This document shows, one piece after another, positions 33,847 through 45,168 of a stretch of 64,000 bases of DNA (positions are counted from its first letter, which is position 1; every line of letters begins with the position of its first letter). Origin of the DNA: Halomonas ventosae (GTDB lineage: Bacteria; Pseudomonadota; Gammaproteobacteria; Pseudomonadales; Halomonadaceae). The notes below the pieces were generated by a model, which saw only the letters and a program-made list of their open reading frames with translations, was not told the DNA's origin and ran no database searches. The stretch covers positions 1 to 64,000 of the forward strand of contig NZ_SNZJ01000009.1 in NCBI RefSeq assembly GCF_004363555.1, written 5' to 3'. The position numbers were made by a program, and so were the translations under genes.

Positions 33847-34704
33847 ATGAAAGGAATAAAAGCATCGCTTCTGCCTGCCGCCCTGATGGGAACCATGGTC
33901 ATCGGCAGCGGACTGGCCACGACCGCCTCTGCACAGGATCCCTACACGGTTGGTGTGGAGGCCTCCTTCCCGCCCTGGGCCTATGTCGAGGGGGGAGAAT
34001 TCAAGGGCATTGCCATCGACGCCATGGAGGCGATTGCCGAGGAGGTCGGCATCGAGATCGAGTTCCAGGACATGCCTTTCCCGTCCCTGATTCCGGCACT
34101 GGCGGCGGAGAAGATCGATATCCTCGCTACCGGCCTCACCGTCACCGAAGAGCGTAGCGAAAACATCGACTTCACCATTCCCTGGTGGGAAACCAACGAC
34201 GTGGTACTGGTGCCCGAAGACTCCGACCTGAACGTCTTTACCGCCGTATGCTGCGGGGCCCGAGTCGGTGTGCAGGGCGGCTCTTCCCAGCAGGCCTGGA
34301 TGGAAGAGAACGTGGTGAATTCCAGCGATATCGACGTCGAGCTGGCCAAGTATGATAACTATGTCACCGCCGTGGATGACATGGCGATCGGTCGTATCTC
34401 CTCGGTCATCGTTGATGACACTTCTGCTCAGGAGTACATCAATTCCGGCAAGCCGGTGAAGATGGCGGGCAAGATCTATATCCGCGCACCGCTGGCGCTG
34501 GCGGTCTCCAAGGACGACCCCCAGGAGATCCTCGGTGATCTGAACCAGGGGATCCTGGCCATCTATGAGTCCGGCGAGTGGGGCGAGATCGTCGACGAGT
34601 ACATCCCCGGTGTCACCGTTCCTGCCATTCCGGGGCACATGCCCGATTTCGTCGATACCTACCAGAAACCGGTGGCCGGTCTTCCCGAGCTGGGTAACGA
34701 ATAA
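33847..34704 (+). CDS. ABC transporter substrate-binding protein, polar amino acid family
   Basis: A 285-residue periplasmic binding protein of family 3. The signal peptide runs to about residue 28 (ending ATTASAQ). The mature protein shows YTVGVEASFPPWAYVEGGEFKG and FDI-type substrate lobe motifs (SLIPALAAEKIDILATGLTVTEER). Two adjacent cysteines (AVCCGARVG) are unusual in this family. The frame is open 15 codons earlier; the ATG at 33847 begins the signal peptide. First gene of a four-gene amino acid importer. The substrate is a polar amino acid or an amino-acid-like compound such as ectoine, opine or a basic amino acid, not resolvable here. Confidence 0.92.
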   Translation: MKGIKASLLPAALMGTMVIGSGLATTASAQDPYTVGVEASFPPWAYVEGGEFKGIAIDAMEAIAEEVGIEIEFQDMPFPSLIPALAAEKIDILATGLTVTEERSENIDFTIPWWETNDVVLVPEDSDLNVFTAVCCGARVGVQGGSSQQAWMEENVVNSSDIDVELAKYDNYVTAVDDMAIGRISSVIVDDTSAQEYINSGKPVKMAGKIYIRAPLALAVSKDDPQEILGDLNQGILAIYESGEWGEIVDEYIPGVTVPAIPGHMPDFVDTYQKPVAGLPELGNE

Positions 34705-34765
34705 GTCGCCGTGACATGGGCGCCCTCCCACCAGGAAGGGCGCCCGTCAGGTCAGGGAAGTCGGC

Positions 34766-35434
34766 ATGGATATCTACGACGTACTGCTACGAGATTTCCC
34801 CTTCCTGTTGAAGGGGCTGGGGGTGGCCATCGTGCTGTTGGCCGCCCTGTTGACGATCGGTTTCGTGCTGGGCATGGCTATCTGCCTGGTGCAGCTCTAT
34901 GGCCCAAGGACCCGGCTGGTACAGTGGCCACTGACCCTCTATGAACGTGTGTTCAGGGGTGTGCCGATCATCATCATGCTGTTCATCTTCTTCTATGGCA
35001 TCTCGGGTGTTATCGACATCTCGGCCTTCGGCGCCGCCATACTGGCCATGGGGCTACGCTCGGCGGCCTATCAGTCGCAGATATTCCGCAGTGCCTTCCA
35101 GTCGGTGCCTGCCGGGCAGATGATGGCGGCCCGTGCCATGGGCATGTCCAAGATCAAGGCGATTCGCCACATTGTCTTTCCCCAGGCGGCGCGGCATGCC
35201 ATCGGCCCCTGGACCAACGAATTCTCCTCGGAGATCAAGGAGACCTCCCTGGCCTATGTCATCGGGGTGGTCGAGCTGACCCGGCAGGCGCATTACATCA
35301 TTACCAGTACCCAGGGCAACGTGTTGACGGTATTTGCCGTGGTGGCGCTGCTGTATTTCATCCTCAACCGGACAGGCAACAGCCTGCTGTATGCCCTTGA
35401 ACGCAAGCTGGCCGTGCCGGGCTTCGAAAAATGA
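34766..35434 (+). CDS. ABC transporter permease, polar amino acid family (1)
   Basis: A 222-residue HisM/HisQ-type permease with about five membrane helices. The EAA coupling loop lies in AARAMGMSKIKAIRHIVFPQAARHAIGP, which docks on the ATPase. The segment RSAAYQSQIFRSAFQSVP is typical of the family. It pairs with the permease at 36198 and the ATPase between them. Confidence 0.93.
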   Translation: MDIYDVLLRDFPFLLKGLGVAIVLLAALLTIGFVLGMAICLVQLYGPRTRLVQWPLTLYERVFRGVPIIIMLFIFFYGISGVIDISAFGAAILAMGLRSAAYQSQIFRSAFQSVPAGQMMAARAMGMSKIKAIRHIVFPQAARHAIGPWTNEFSSEIKETSLAYVIGVVELTRQAHYIITSTQGNVLTVFAVVALLYFILNRTGNSLLYALERKLAVPGFEK

Positions 35435-35453
35435 TGCGAGAGGAACGCCGATA

Positions 35454-36194
35454 ATGGCCGACGATCTGATTCTGGACGTGCAGGATGTGAAGAAGGCTTA
35501 CGACGGCCTCGAGGTGCTCAAGGGCATCGGCTTCAGTCTGAAAAAGGGTGAGACCAAGGTGCTGATCGGCCCCTCCGGCTCCGGCAAGAGCACCCTGCTG
35601 CGCTGTATCAATCATCTCACGGTGCCGGATGCCGGGCGCATCTTCCTCAATGGCGATGAGGTGCTGGATTCCAACATTGACGCCATGCGAGCGCGGATGG
35701 GATTCGTCTTCCAGGACTTCAACCTCTTCTCTCACCTGACGGTGCTCGACAACGTGCGCATCTGCCAGATCAAGGTCAATGGTACTGACAAGGAAACCGC
35801 TACCCAGCGGGCGCATCGTGAACTGGAGCGGGTCGGCCTGGGTGACAAGGCCGCCGCCTATCCGGCCGAGCTCTCCGGTGGCCAGCAGCAGCGCGTCTCC
35901 ATTGCCCGAGCCCTGGCGATGGACCCCGACGTGCTGCTGTTCGACGAGCCTACCTCGGCGCTGGACCCGGAGTTGACCGGCGAGGTGGTGAGGGTGATGC
36001 AGCAGTTGGCCATCGAGGGCATGACCATGGTGGTGGTCACCCACGAGATGAGTTTCGCACGGCAGGCCGCCGACGAGATCATCTTCATGGAGAACGGCGT
36101 CATCGTCGAGCAGGGGCCACCCGAGACCATGTTCAACGACTCCACTCACGAGCGGACCCGGGCCTTCCTCAATGTCATCACGGAGCACGGGTGA
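35454..36194 (+). CDS. ABC transporter ATP-binding protein, polar amino acid family
   Basis: A 246-residue ATPase of the GlnQ/HisP type. Walker A is LIGPSGSGKSTLL, the signature motif LSGGQQQRVSIARAL, Walker B DVLLFDEPTSALDPE and the H-loop VVTHEM. The start is the ATG at 35454, with a GAGAGGA ribosome site. An upstream open frame belongs to another reading of the previous gene. Drives import through the two flanking permeases. Confidence 0.95.
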   Translation: MADDLILDVQDVKKAYDGLEVLKGIGFSLKKGETKVLIGPSGSGKSTLLRCINHLTVPDAGRIFLNGDEVLDSNIDAMRARMGFVFQDFNLFSHLTVLDNVRICQIKVNGTDKETATQRAHRELERVGLGDKAAAYPAELSGGQQQRVSIARALAMDPDVLLFDEPTSALDPELTGEVVRVMQQLAIEGMTMVVVTHEMSFARQAADEIIFMENGVIVEQGPPETMFNDSTHERTRAFLNVITEHG

Positions 36195-36197
36195 GCC

Positions 36198-36866
36198 ATG
36201 CGGGAATTCATCGAGTTTGGCATCGAGTGGCTGCCTGAGCTTCTCAAGGGTGTACCGGTCACCCTGTCGCTGTGGGTGATCGCCATCACCCTGGGCTTTT
36301 TCCTGGGTCTGGTGCTGTGCTGGGCCAGGGTCTACGGCAACCGGCTCTTCTACTGGATCAGCACCGTCTACGTGGAGCTGTTTCGCGGCACGCCGATGCT
36401 GGTGCAGATGTTCTTCATCTACCTGGGGCTGCCCCACGTGGGGATTGTCTTCGACGCCTTCACCGCCGCGGTGATCGCGATCACCCTCAACAGTGCGGCG
36501 TACCAGGCCGAGTACTTCCGCGGCTCGGTGCTGTCGGTGCCCAAGGGACAGCTTGTGGCGGCCAGGGCATGCGGGATGAGCCAATGGCAGGCGATCCGCC
36601 ATATCATGCTGCCCCAGGCGCTACGCCGGGTGATCCCCCAGTGGTCCAACGAGGCGATCATCGAGCTCAAGTTCACCTCCATCGCCTATACCATCGGCGT
36701 GGTGGAGATCACGTCCATTGCCTCGGATATCGGGTCGCGCACCCTGGACTTCTTCCTGGTCTTTCTCTGGGCAGGGCTGATCTACCTGGTGCTCACTTCC
36801 ACTGTGGCGAGCCTGCTGGGGCTCCTGGAGCGACGCACCTTCGTGCCCGGGGTGACAACCCATTGA
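36198..36866 (+). CDS. ABC transporter permease, polar amino acid family (2)
   Basis: A 222-residue permease with about five helices. The EAA loop is AARACGMSQWQAIRHIMLPQALRRVIPQ. It starts three bases after the ATPase stop, so the two are co-translated. Together with the permease at 34766 it forms a heterodimeric channel. Last gene of the operon; a hairpin follows about 70 bp later. Confidence 0.93.
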   Translation: MREFIEFGIEWLPELLKGVPVTLSLWVIAITLGFFLGLVLCWARVYGNRLFYWISTVYVELFRGTPMLVQMFFIYLGLPHVGIVFDAFTAAVIAITLNSAAYQAEYFRGSVLSVPKGQLVAARACGMSQWQAIRHIMLPQALRRVIPQWSNEAIIELKFTSIAYTIGVVEITSIASDIGSRTLDFFLVFLWAGLIYLVLTSTVASLLGLLERRTFVPGVTTH

Positions 36867-36935
36867 TGACACTCCCGGACTAGCCGAGCGATCTAGCTGG
36901 CCGGGCGAGAGGTCACGCAGAGGGGCAAAAAGAAG

Positions 36936-36971
36936 ACGCCCGGGTGCAGCACCCGGGCGTCTCTGTATAGG
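36936..36971 (-). terminator. katG terminator, copy 2 of the duplicated 36-bp sequence
   Basis: Identical to 33563-33598. On the minus strand, 29 bases after the katG stop, the stem ACGCCCGGGTGC/GCACCCGGGCGT is followed by CTTCTTTTT, a proper intrinsic terminator. It can also end the ABC operon arriving on the plus strand. Confidence 0.8.
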
Positions 36972-36999
36972 CCGGGCTGCCGCCCGGCCTGGACCAATA

Positions 37000-39505
<2,506 letters not shown>

Positions 39506-39904
39506 TCATTCGGGCTGGGATACCATGATGGGCTCGCCCTTGGGGCCCACCTGGAAGACGACGAAGCTGGCGCCATCGCTGCTCATGGTCCTGGCGACCA
39601 TCGGGCGATCGGGGGGTTCCTGGAAGCCCTCGCCGGCGGCAATGCGCCTGGGCTCTTCTCCCTCGACATCGACCTCGATGGTCCCCTCGATCACGTAGAC
39701 GAAGACGTGTCCCGGATGGATATGGCGGTCCGTCACCCAGTCCTCGCCTACATCGAAGCGCACGATGTTGGCTTCCATCTCCTCCTGGCCCTCGAGTGTC
39801 GATTTCAGGATCGAGGTCGTCTCGCCGGTGGCGAACAGGGGCATGAAAGCCAGGGCGGCGACCAGGGCAGAGGCGGCGCCCATGGCTGTCCGGTGTGGAT
39901 GCAT
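39506..39904 (-). CDS. Exported cupin-domain protein
   Basis: A 132-residue protein with a signal peptide (about 25 residues, MHPHRTAMGAASALVAALAF start). A single cupin domain follows, with the metal-ligand motif HIHPGHVFVYVIEGTIEVDVEGE and a second motif around GEGFQEPPDRP. The start at 39904 has an AGGAGG; the frame is open 64 codons upstream. Small periplasmic cupins of this kind are mostly uncharacterised and may bind metal or a small ligand. Terminated by the hairpin at 39446. Confidence 0.82.
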   Translation of the reverse strand: MHPHRTAMGAASALVAALAFMPLFATGETTSILKSTLEGQEEMEANIVRFDVGEDWVTDRHIHPGHVFVYVIEGTIEVDVEGEEPRRIAAGEGFQEPPDRPMVARTMSSDGASFVVFQVGPKGEPIMVSQPE

Positions 39905-40117
39905 GATCTCCTCCTTCCACCTGGGGTGGTAGTCGGATACGGGGGTGCCGTCGCAGGGAGCCTCGGCCTGGCGTGCCTGACGACTGCCGACCAGGAGACC
40001 CCCACCGGCATCCCTCACTATAGTCCCGTCCGGGCGGGTTCGCCCTGCGTCAAGCCGCCGGTGGCTCGTGCCCGAAGTCCTCGTGCGTTCGCGCACCGGT
40101 ACCCCGGTGGCATGTGC

Positions 40118-41068
40118 TCAGGAGGGGCTGACCTCGGGGATCACCATCGCCTTCGCCTCGCCCATCAGGAAGGCGCGGTTGGTCTCCAGCGCCTCGCGCA
40201 GGAAGTCCCACAGCAGGCGTACCCGGGCCAGGCGGCGCTGCTCCTGGCGAGCGGTGATCCAGAACTGGCGGTCGATCGCCACCTCGTCTTCCAGCACGTT
40301 CACCAGCGCTGGCGAGGCGCCGGCCATGAAGCAGGGCAGCACGGCGAGGCCCGCCCCGTGCAGACAGGCGGCGTGCTGGGTGGTGACGCTGGTGCTGCGC
40401 ATGGCGAAGTGCGGGCCCGGGTAGCCCACTACCGCCGGGTCGAGCAGCGGCTCCAGATAGCTGAGCTGCTCGCTGAAAATCAGGTCGTCGACGTAGCCCA
40501 CCAGGCGGTGCGCGCCCAGCTCGGCGAGCCGCTGTGGCCTGCCATGGCGGGCGAGGTAGCCCTCGCTGCCGTAGAGGCGCAGCCGGTAGTCGCAGAGCCG
40601 CGAGATCACCAGGCCCGGGCTCACCGGGCGCTCCACGGTGATGGCCAGGTCCGCCTCGTGGCGGCTCAGGTTGACCACGCGGGGCAGGGCGAGCAGGTCC
40701 AGGGTGACGCCCGGATGGCGTTCGCAGAAGGCCGAGAGCAGCGGGGCGATCACCCAGGTGCCGAAGCCCTCGGTAACGCCGAGGCGGATCTGGCCACTGA
40801 TCTGGTGGTTCTTGTCGGTGAGGCTCTCGCCGGCCTCGAAGGCGTGGCGGGCCATCTCCTCGGCGTGGGCGAGCAGCTGCTGGCCGGCCTCGGTGAGGTG
40901 GTAGCCATGGGTGCTGCGCTCGAACAGCTGGGTGTTGAGCGCCTGCTCGAAGCGCCGGGTGCGCCGCGACAGGGTGGAGTGGTCCAGCCCCAGCCGGCGG
41001 GCGGCGTCGGTGAGCCGCTCGCTGCGCGCCACCTCGAGGAAGATCTGGATATCCTGCCAGTCGAGCAT
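40118..41068 (-). CDS. LysR-family regulator, divergent from mmsA
   Basis: A 316-residue LysR regulator. The helix-turn-helix lies in ERLTDAARRLGLDHSTLSRRTRRFE, and the co-inducer domain starts near GQIRLGVTEGFGTWV. The ATG at 41068 begins family homology; a start 15 codons earlier would overlap a palindrome at 41092. It is divergent from mmsA with about 220 bp between, so it probably regulates mmsA and perhaps the following ABC operon. Confidence 0.92.
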   Translation of the reverse strand: MLDWQDIQIFLEVARSERLTDAARRLGLDHSTLSRRTRRFEQALNTQLFERSTHGYHLTEAGQQLLAHAEEMARHAFEAGESLTDKNHQISGQIRLGVTEGFGTWVIAPLLSAFCERHPGVTLDLLALPRVVNLSRHEADLAITVERPVSPGLVISRLCDYRLRLYGSEGYLARHGRPQRLAELGAHRLVGYVDDLIFSEQLSYLEPLLDPAVVGYPGPHFAMRSTSVTTQHAACLHGAGLAVLPCFMAGASPALVNVLEDEVAIDRQFWITARQEQRRLARVRLLWDFLREALETNRAFLMGEAKAMVIPEVSPS

Positions 41069-41091
41069 GAGCGTCTCCCGCGGCCGTGTGG

Positions 41092-41109
41092 TTGTGCATA
41101 GGTGCACAA
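41092..41109. promoter_or_regulatory. Palindrome TTGTGCA-TAGG-TGCACAA upstream of the LysR gene
   Basis: Perfect 7-bp arms around four bases, 23 bp before the LysR start and within the LysR-mmsA control region. The T-N11-A pattern and location fit a LysR autoregulatory site. Confidence 0.5.
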
Positions 41110-41176
41110 GCAATGTGCCCGAGTGCCCGTTGTCACGCCATCCGACGTCTGTATAGACTCGATGTCACCACAGTTC

Positions 41177-41190
41177 GTGTATAGATACAC
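41177..41190. promoter_or_regulatory. Palindrome GTGTAT-AG-ATACAC upstream of mmsA
   Basis: Perfect 6-bp arms, about 100 bp before the mmsA start, in an AT-rich part of the control region. It is a second candidate regulator site, of a different sequence from the one at 41092. Confidence 0.4.
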
Positions 41191-41291
41191 ATAAAGTCTA
41201 ATATCCCCGCCGCCGCGGTGCCTGACGATGGCCGAACAACGACAAGCCAGGCTCGCGGCGGGGCAGGAACAGCCCAGAGGAGCATGCCACC

Positions 41292-42791
41292 ATGTCCGTT
41301 CGCGAGATTCCCATGTACATCGAAGGCCAGCCCGTCCAGTCCCAGAGCCAGGAGTGGCGCGACGTGGTCAACCCGGCCACCCAGGAAGTGGTGGCGCGGG
41401 TGCCGTTCTGCACCGCCGAGGAGGTCGAGCAGGCCGTGGCCAGCGCCAAGGAGGCCTTCAAGACCTGGCGCAAGGTGCCGCTGGCCAAGCGCATGCGCAT
41501 CATGCTCAAGCTGCAGGCGCTGATCCGTGACAACACCGACGAGCTGGCCGCGCTGATCACCGAGGAGCATGGCAAGACCCTGCCCGACGCCGCCGGTGAG
41601 GTGGGCCGCGGCCTGGAGGTGGTGGAGCACGCCTGTTCGATCACATCCCTGCAGCTGGGCGAGCTGGCCGAGAACGCCGCCAGCGAGGTGGACGTCTACA
41701 CCCTCAACCAGCCGCTGGGCGTGGGCGCCGGCATCACTGCCTTCAACTTCCCGATCATGCTGCCCTGCTTCATGTTCCCGCTGGCCATCGCCACCGGCAA
41801 CACCTTCGTGCTCAAGCCCTCCGAGCAGGACCCGAGTTCCACCATGCGCCTGGTCGAGCTGGCCCACGAGGCCGGGGTGCCGGCTGGCGTGCTCAACGTG
41901 GTGCATGGCGGCCCGGACGTGGCCAACCAGATTGCCGACCATACCGACATCAAGGCGCTCTCCTTCATCGGCTCCACCCATGTGGGCTCGCTGCTCTACA
42001 ACCGCGCCGCGGCCGCCGGCAAGCGCATGCAGTCGATGATGGGCGCCAAGAACCACTGCGTGGTCATGCCCGACGCCAACCGCAGCCAGGCGATCAACAA
42101 CCTGCTGGGCTCCGCCTACGGTGCCGCCGGTCAGCGCTGCATGGCCAACTCCGTGGTGGTGCTGGTGGGCGAGGCCCGCGAGTGGCTGGACGACATCGTC
42201 GAGGGCACCCGCAGCATGAAGGTCGGTCCCGGCACCCAGACTGACGCCGACCTCGGCCCGCTGGTCTCTCCCCAGGCCAAGGAGCGCGTGGAGCGGCTGA
42301 TCGCCGCCGGCGAGAAGGAGGGCGCGAAGCTGCTGGTCGACGGCCGCGGCTGCCAGGTGGAGGGCTATCCGGACGGCAACTTCGTCGGCCCGACCCTGTT
42401 CGCCGACGTGACCCCCGAGATGACCATCTATCGCGAGGAGATCTTCGGCCCGGTGCTCTGCGTGGTGAGCGTCGACACCCTGGATGAGGCGATCGCCTTC
42501 ATCAACGCCAACCCCAACGGCAACGGCACCTCCATCTTCACCAACTCCGGCTGGGTGGCGCGCCGCTTCGAGTCCGACATCGACGTCGGCCAGGTGGGCA
42601 TCAACGTGCCGATCCCGGTGCCGGTCGCCTACTTCAGCTTCACCGGCTCCCGCGCCTCCAAGCTCGGTGACCTGGGCCCCAACGGCAAGCAGGCCATCGC
42701 CTTCTGGACCCAGACCAAGACCGTCACCGCGCGCTGGTTCGAGCCGGAGAACGTCTCCAGCGGCATCAACAGCACCATCTCGCTGAGCTGA
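41292..42791 (+). CDS. mmsA: CoA-acylating methylmalonate-semialdehyde dehydrogenase
   Basis: A 499-residue aldehyde dehydrogenase of the MmsA/IolA type, which converts methylmalonate semialdehyde to propionyl-CoA, or malonate semialdehyde to acetyl-CoA, with NAD+ and CoA. The catalytic cysteine is in GAAGQRCMANSVVV. GAGITAFNFPIMLPCFMFPLAIA and LKPSEQDPSS form the NAD-binding core and differ from standard aldehyde dehydrogenases in the MmsA way. It serves valine, beta-alanine or inositol catabolism. It is preceded by a divergent LysR and followed by a high-affinity ABC system. A hairpin follows at 42815. Confidence 0.94.
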   Translation: MSVREIPMYIEGQPVQSQSQEWRDVVNPATQEVVARVPFCTAEEVEQAVASAKEAFKTWRKVPLAKRMRIMLKLQALIRDNTDELAALITEEHGKTLPDAAGEVGRGLEVVEHACSITSLQLGELAENAASEVDVYTLNQPLGVGAGITAFNFPIMLPCFMFPLAIATGNTFVLKPSEQDPSSTMRLVELAHEAGVPAGVLNVVHGGPDVANQIADHTDIKALSFIGSTHVGSLLYNRAAAAGKRMQSMMGAKNHCVVMPDANRSQAINNLLGSAYGAAGQRCMANSVVVLVGEAREWLDDIVEGTRSMKVGPGTQTDADLGPLVSPQAKERVERLIAAGEKEGAKLLVDGRGCQVEGYPDGNFVGPTLFADVTPEMTIYREEIFGPVLCVVSVDTLDEAIAFINANPNGNGTSIFTNSGWVARRFESDIDVGQVGINVPIPVPVAYFSFTGSRASKLGDLGPNGKQAIAFWTQTKTVTARWFEPENVSSGINSTISLS

Positions 42792-42814
42792 TCCCCGCCC
42801 GCTTAAGGGCTGTC

Positions 42815-42846
42815 GGCGGCCCCGTCTCGAGAGAGGCGGGGCCGCC
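42815..42846 (+). terminator. Hairpin after mmsA
   Basis: GGCGGCCCCG and CGGGGCCGCC form a perfect 10-bp stem around a 12-base loop, 24 bp after the mmsA stop. Followed by gtcgttgcgg, without a strong T-tract. It separates mmsA from the ABC operon. Confidence 0.6.
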
Positions 42847-42888
42847 GTCGTTGCGGGGCCTGCGTTGAGGGAAGGGCGGGCAGGCCGT

Positions 42889-42918
42889 TTGACAGGGGCA
42901 TGACGTCATACCTATAGG
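42889..42918 (+). promoter_or_regulatory. Candidate promoter of the branched-chain ABC operon with a palindromic spacer
   Basis: TTGACA (42889-42894) and TATAGG (42913-42918) are 18 bp apart. The spacer contains ATGACGTCAT (42900-42909), a perfect 10-bp palindrome that could be an operator. About 85 bp before the binding-protein start. Confidence 0.5.
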
Positions 42919-43002
42919 ATATGGACCGCCGCCCCTCGGGTGGCGAGCTCACCCGACCGTCAACCACAACGACAAGACAAGACAAGACAAGAGGTGGAGA
43001 GC

Positions 43003-44241
43003 ATGTCGAACCAGACTCGCACCATTCCCCGGCCCCGGCGGCTGTGCACCGCCGTGTGCCTGGCCCTCGGGCTCGGCGTGGCGGGGAGCGCCACCGCCCA
43101 GGAGCCGGTCCGCATCGGCGCCATCTACATCATGTCCGGCTCCCCCTCGGTCTATGGCCAGTTCGCCCAGCAGGGCATGCAGCTCGCCGTGGACGAGATC
43201 AACGAGGCGGGGGGCATCCTCGACCGCCAGGTCGAGTTCGTGCTCGAGGACAGCCAGATCAAGGCCGATGCCGCCATCCAGGCCGCCCGCAAGCTGGTCT
43301 ACTCCGAGCAGGTGCACGGCCTGATGGGCCTGGACAGCTCCGGCGTGGCCACGGGCGTCGTCCCGGTGGTGCCCGAGCTGAAGCGGCCCTTCATCATCAC
43401 CCACGCCGCCACCCCGGACGTCACCGGCAAGCTCTGCAACCGCTACACCTACCGGCTGAGCGTCAACATCAGCCAGAACACCCGGGCGGCCGCCGAGATC
43501 GCCGCCGAGACCGGCGCCCGGCGCTGGACGACCATCGGGCCGGACTACGCCTTCGGCCACCAGTCCTGGGAGTTCTTCGGCGACTACCTCAAGGAGCTCG
43601 ACCCCGAGGTGGAGCTGATGGAGCGCACGGCCTTCCCGCGCTTCGGCAACGAGGACTTCACCCCCTTCATCAACAACGTCATGGATGCCGAGCCCGAGGG
43701 CGTGCTGGTCTCGCTGTGGGGCGGCGACCTGGTCAACTTCATCCGCCAGGCCAACAACCTCGGCTTCTTCGAGCAGGACTTCGAGGTGCTGATGACCCTG
43801 GGCGGGGCCACCGAGGTGATGTCCGCCCTGGGCGAGGACATGCCCGAGGGGATCTGGGTCGGCACCCGCTACTGGTTCGCGGCCCACGAGAACGCCACCA
43901 ACGACGCCTTCGTCAGCGCCTACATGGAGCGCTTCGGCAACCCGCCGAGCTACAACGCCCAGGGCGCCTATGCCGGCATCTATGCCTACAAGGCCGCCAT
44001 CGAGGAGGCCGGCTCCACCGATCCCGAGGCGATCACCGATGCGCTCTCCGGCCTGACCTTCCAGGCCCCCAACGGCCCGCTCACCTTCCGCGAGGGGGAC
44101 CACCAGGCCGTGGTCGGCCCGACCTGGGGACAGACCGCCGAGGTCAGCGACGAGTACGGCGTGCGCATGCTCGACCCGATGAAGACCTTCGACGGCGACC
44201 TCGTGACGCCCGACGTGTCGGAGACCGGCTGCTCGCTCTGA
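43003..44241 (+). CDS. Branched-chain amino acid-type ABC transporter substrate-binding protein
   Basis: A 412-residue LivK-like periplasmic binding protein. Signal peptide to about residue 33 (ending GSATAQ), then VRIGAIYIMSGSPSVYGQFAQQGMQLAVDEINEAGG, the family signature. ATG at 43003 has GAGGTGGAG upstream. Four tandem GACAA units lie just before this ribosome site. First gene of a five-gene operon with complete LivHMGF. The family also transports amides, urea, aromatic acids and other compounds, so leucine is not assured; the neighbour mmsA hints at a link to valine or beta-alanine breakdown. Confidence 0.92.
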   Translation: MSNQTRTIPRPRRLCTAVCLALGLGVAGSATAQEPVRIGAIYIMSGSPSVYGQFAQQGMQLAVDEINEAGGILDRQVEFVLEDSQIKADAAIQAARKLVYSEQVHGLMGLDSSGVATGVVPVVPELKRPFIITHAATPDVTGKLCNRYTYRLSVNISQNTRAAAEIAAETGARRWTTIGPDYAFGHQSWEFFGDYLKELDPEVELMERTAFPRFGNEDFTPFINNVMDAEPEGVLVSLWGGDLVNFIRQANNLGFFEQDFEVLMTLGGATEVMSALGEDMPEGIWVGTRYWFAAHENATNDAFVSAYMERFGNPPSYNAQGAYAGIYAYKAAIEEAGSTDPEAITDALSGLTFQAPNGPLTFREGDHQAVVGPTWGQTAEVSDEYGVRMLDPMKTFDGDLVTPDVSETGCSL

Positions 44242-44298
44242 CACCGCCTGCCGGCCGCCCCTCCCGGGCGGCCGGCCCGACCCATCCGGGAGTCCACG

Positions 44299-45168
44299 AT
44301 GCAGAGCTTCATTGCCGCGCTGCTCAACAGCCTCGACATCGCGCTGCTGCTGTTCGTCATCGCCGTCGGCCTCAACATCATCTTCGGCGTGCTCAACGTC
44401 ATCAACTTCGCCCACGGCGCCCTCTACATGCTGGGCGCCTATTTCGCCTATACCGCGATGGGGTTGCTGGGGCTCTCCTTCTGGCTGGCGCTGGTGGTAG
44501 CCCCGCTGCTGGTGGCGGTGGTGGCGGTCGCCATCGAGCGGCTGATGCTGCGCACGGTCTATGACCGCCACATCACCGACAGCCTGCTGCTCACCTTCGC
44601 CCTGCTGCTGATCATCGACGAGTCCGTGCGGATGATCTGGGGGCCCTCCATCCAGGTGGTGAACCCGCCGGCGCTGCTCGCCGGGACCGTCTCGGTGTTC
44701 GGCGTGAACTACCCCCTCTACGGCCTCTTCGTGATCGCCGTGGGGCTCGCCATGATGCTGGGCCTGTGGTTGCTCTTCACCCGCACCCGCCTGGGGCGCA
44801 TCGTCCGCGCCGCGGCGCTGGACCGGGAGATGGCCCAGACCCTGGGGATCAACGTGCCGCTGGTGATCACCGGGGTGTTCGCCTTCGGCGCCTGGATCGC
44901 TGCGGTGGGGGGCGTGGTGGCCGCACCCATGCGGGCCATCGGGCCGGCGATGGGCGAGAAGATCATCATCGAGTCGTTCATCGTGGTGGTGATCGGCGGG
45001 CTCGGAAGCTTCCCCGGCACCCTGCTGGGCGCCCTGGTGCTGGGCGGCATCCACGGCTTCGGCGGGCGCTTCCTGCCCGAGATCAACCTGGTGCTGCCCT
45101 ACATCGGCATGGCGCTGGTGCTGCTGCTCAAGCCCCAGGGGCTGATGGGCAAGGGGGCGAGCGCATGA
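44299..45168 (+). CDS. LivH-type ABC permease
   Basis: A 289-residue permease with about eight helices. Typical LivH stretches are LNIIFGVLNVINFAHGALYMLGAY and IGGLGSFPGTLLGALVLGGIHGFGG. Ends with an ATGA overlap with the LivM gene. Works with LivM as the membrane channel. Confidence 0.94.
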   Translation: MQSFIAALLNSLDIALLLFVIAVGLNIIFGVLNVINFAHGALYMLGAYFAYTAMGLLGLSFWLALVVAPLLVAVVAVAIERLMLRTVYDRHITDSLLLTFALLLIIDESVRMIWGPSIQVVNPPALLAGTVSVFGVNYPLYGLFVIAVGLAMMLGLWLLFTRTRLGRIVRAAALDREMAQTLGINVPLVITGVFAFGAWIAAVGGVVAAPMRAIGPAMGEKIIIESFIVVVIGGLGSFPGTLLGALVLGGIHGFGGRFLPEINLVLPYIGMALVLLLKPQGLMGKGASA

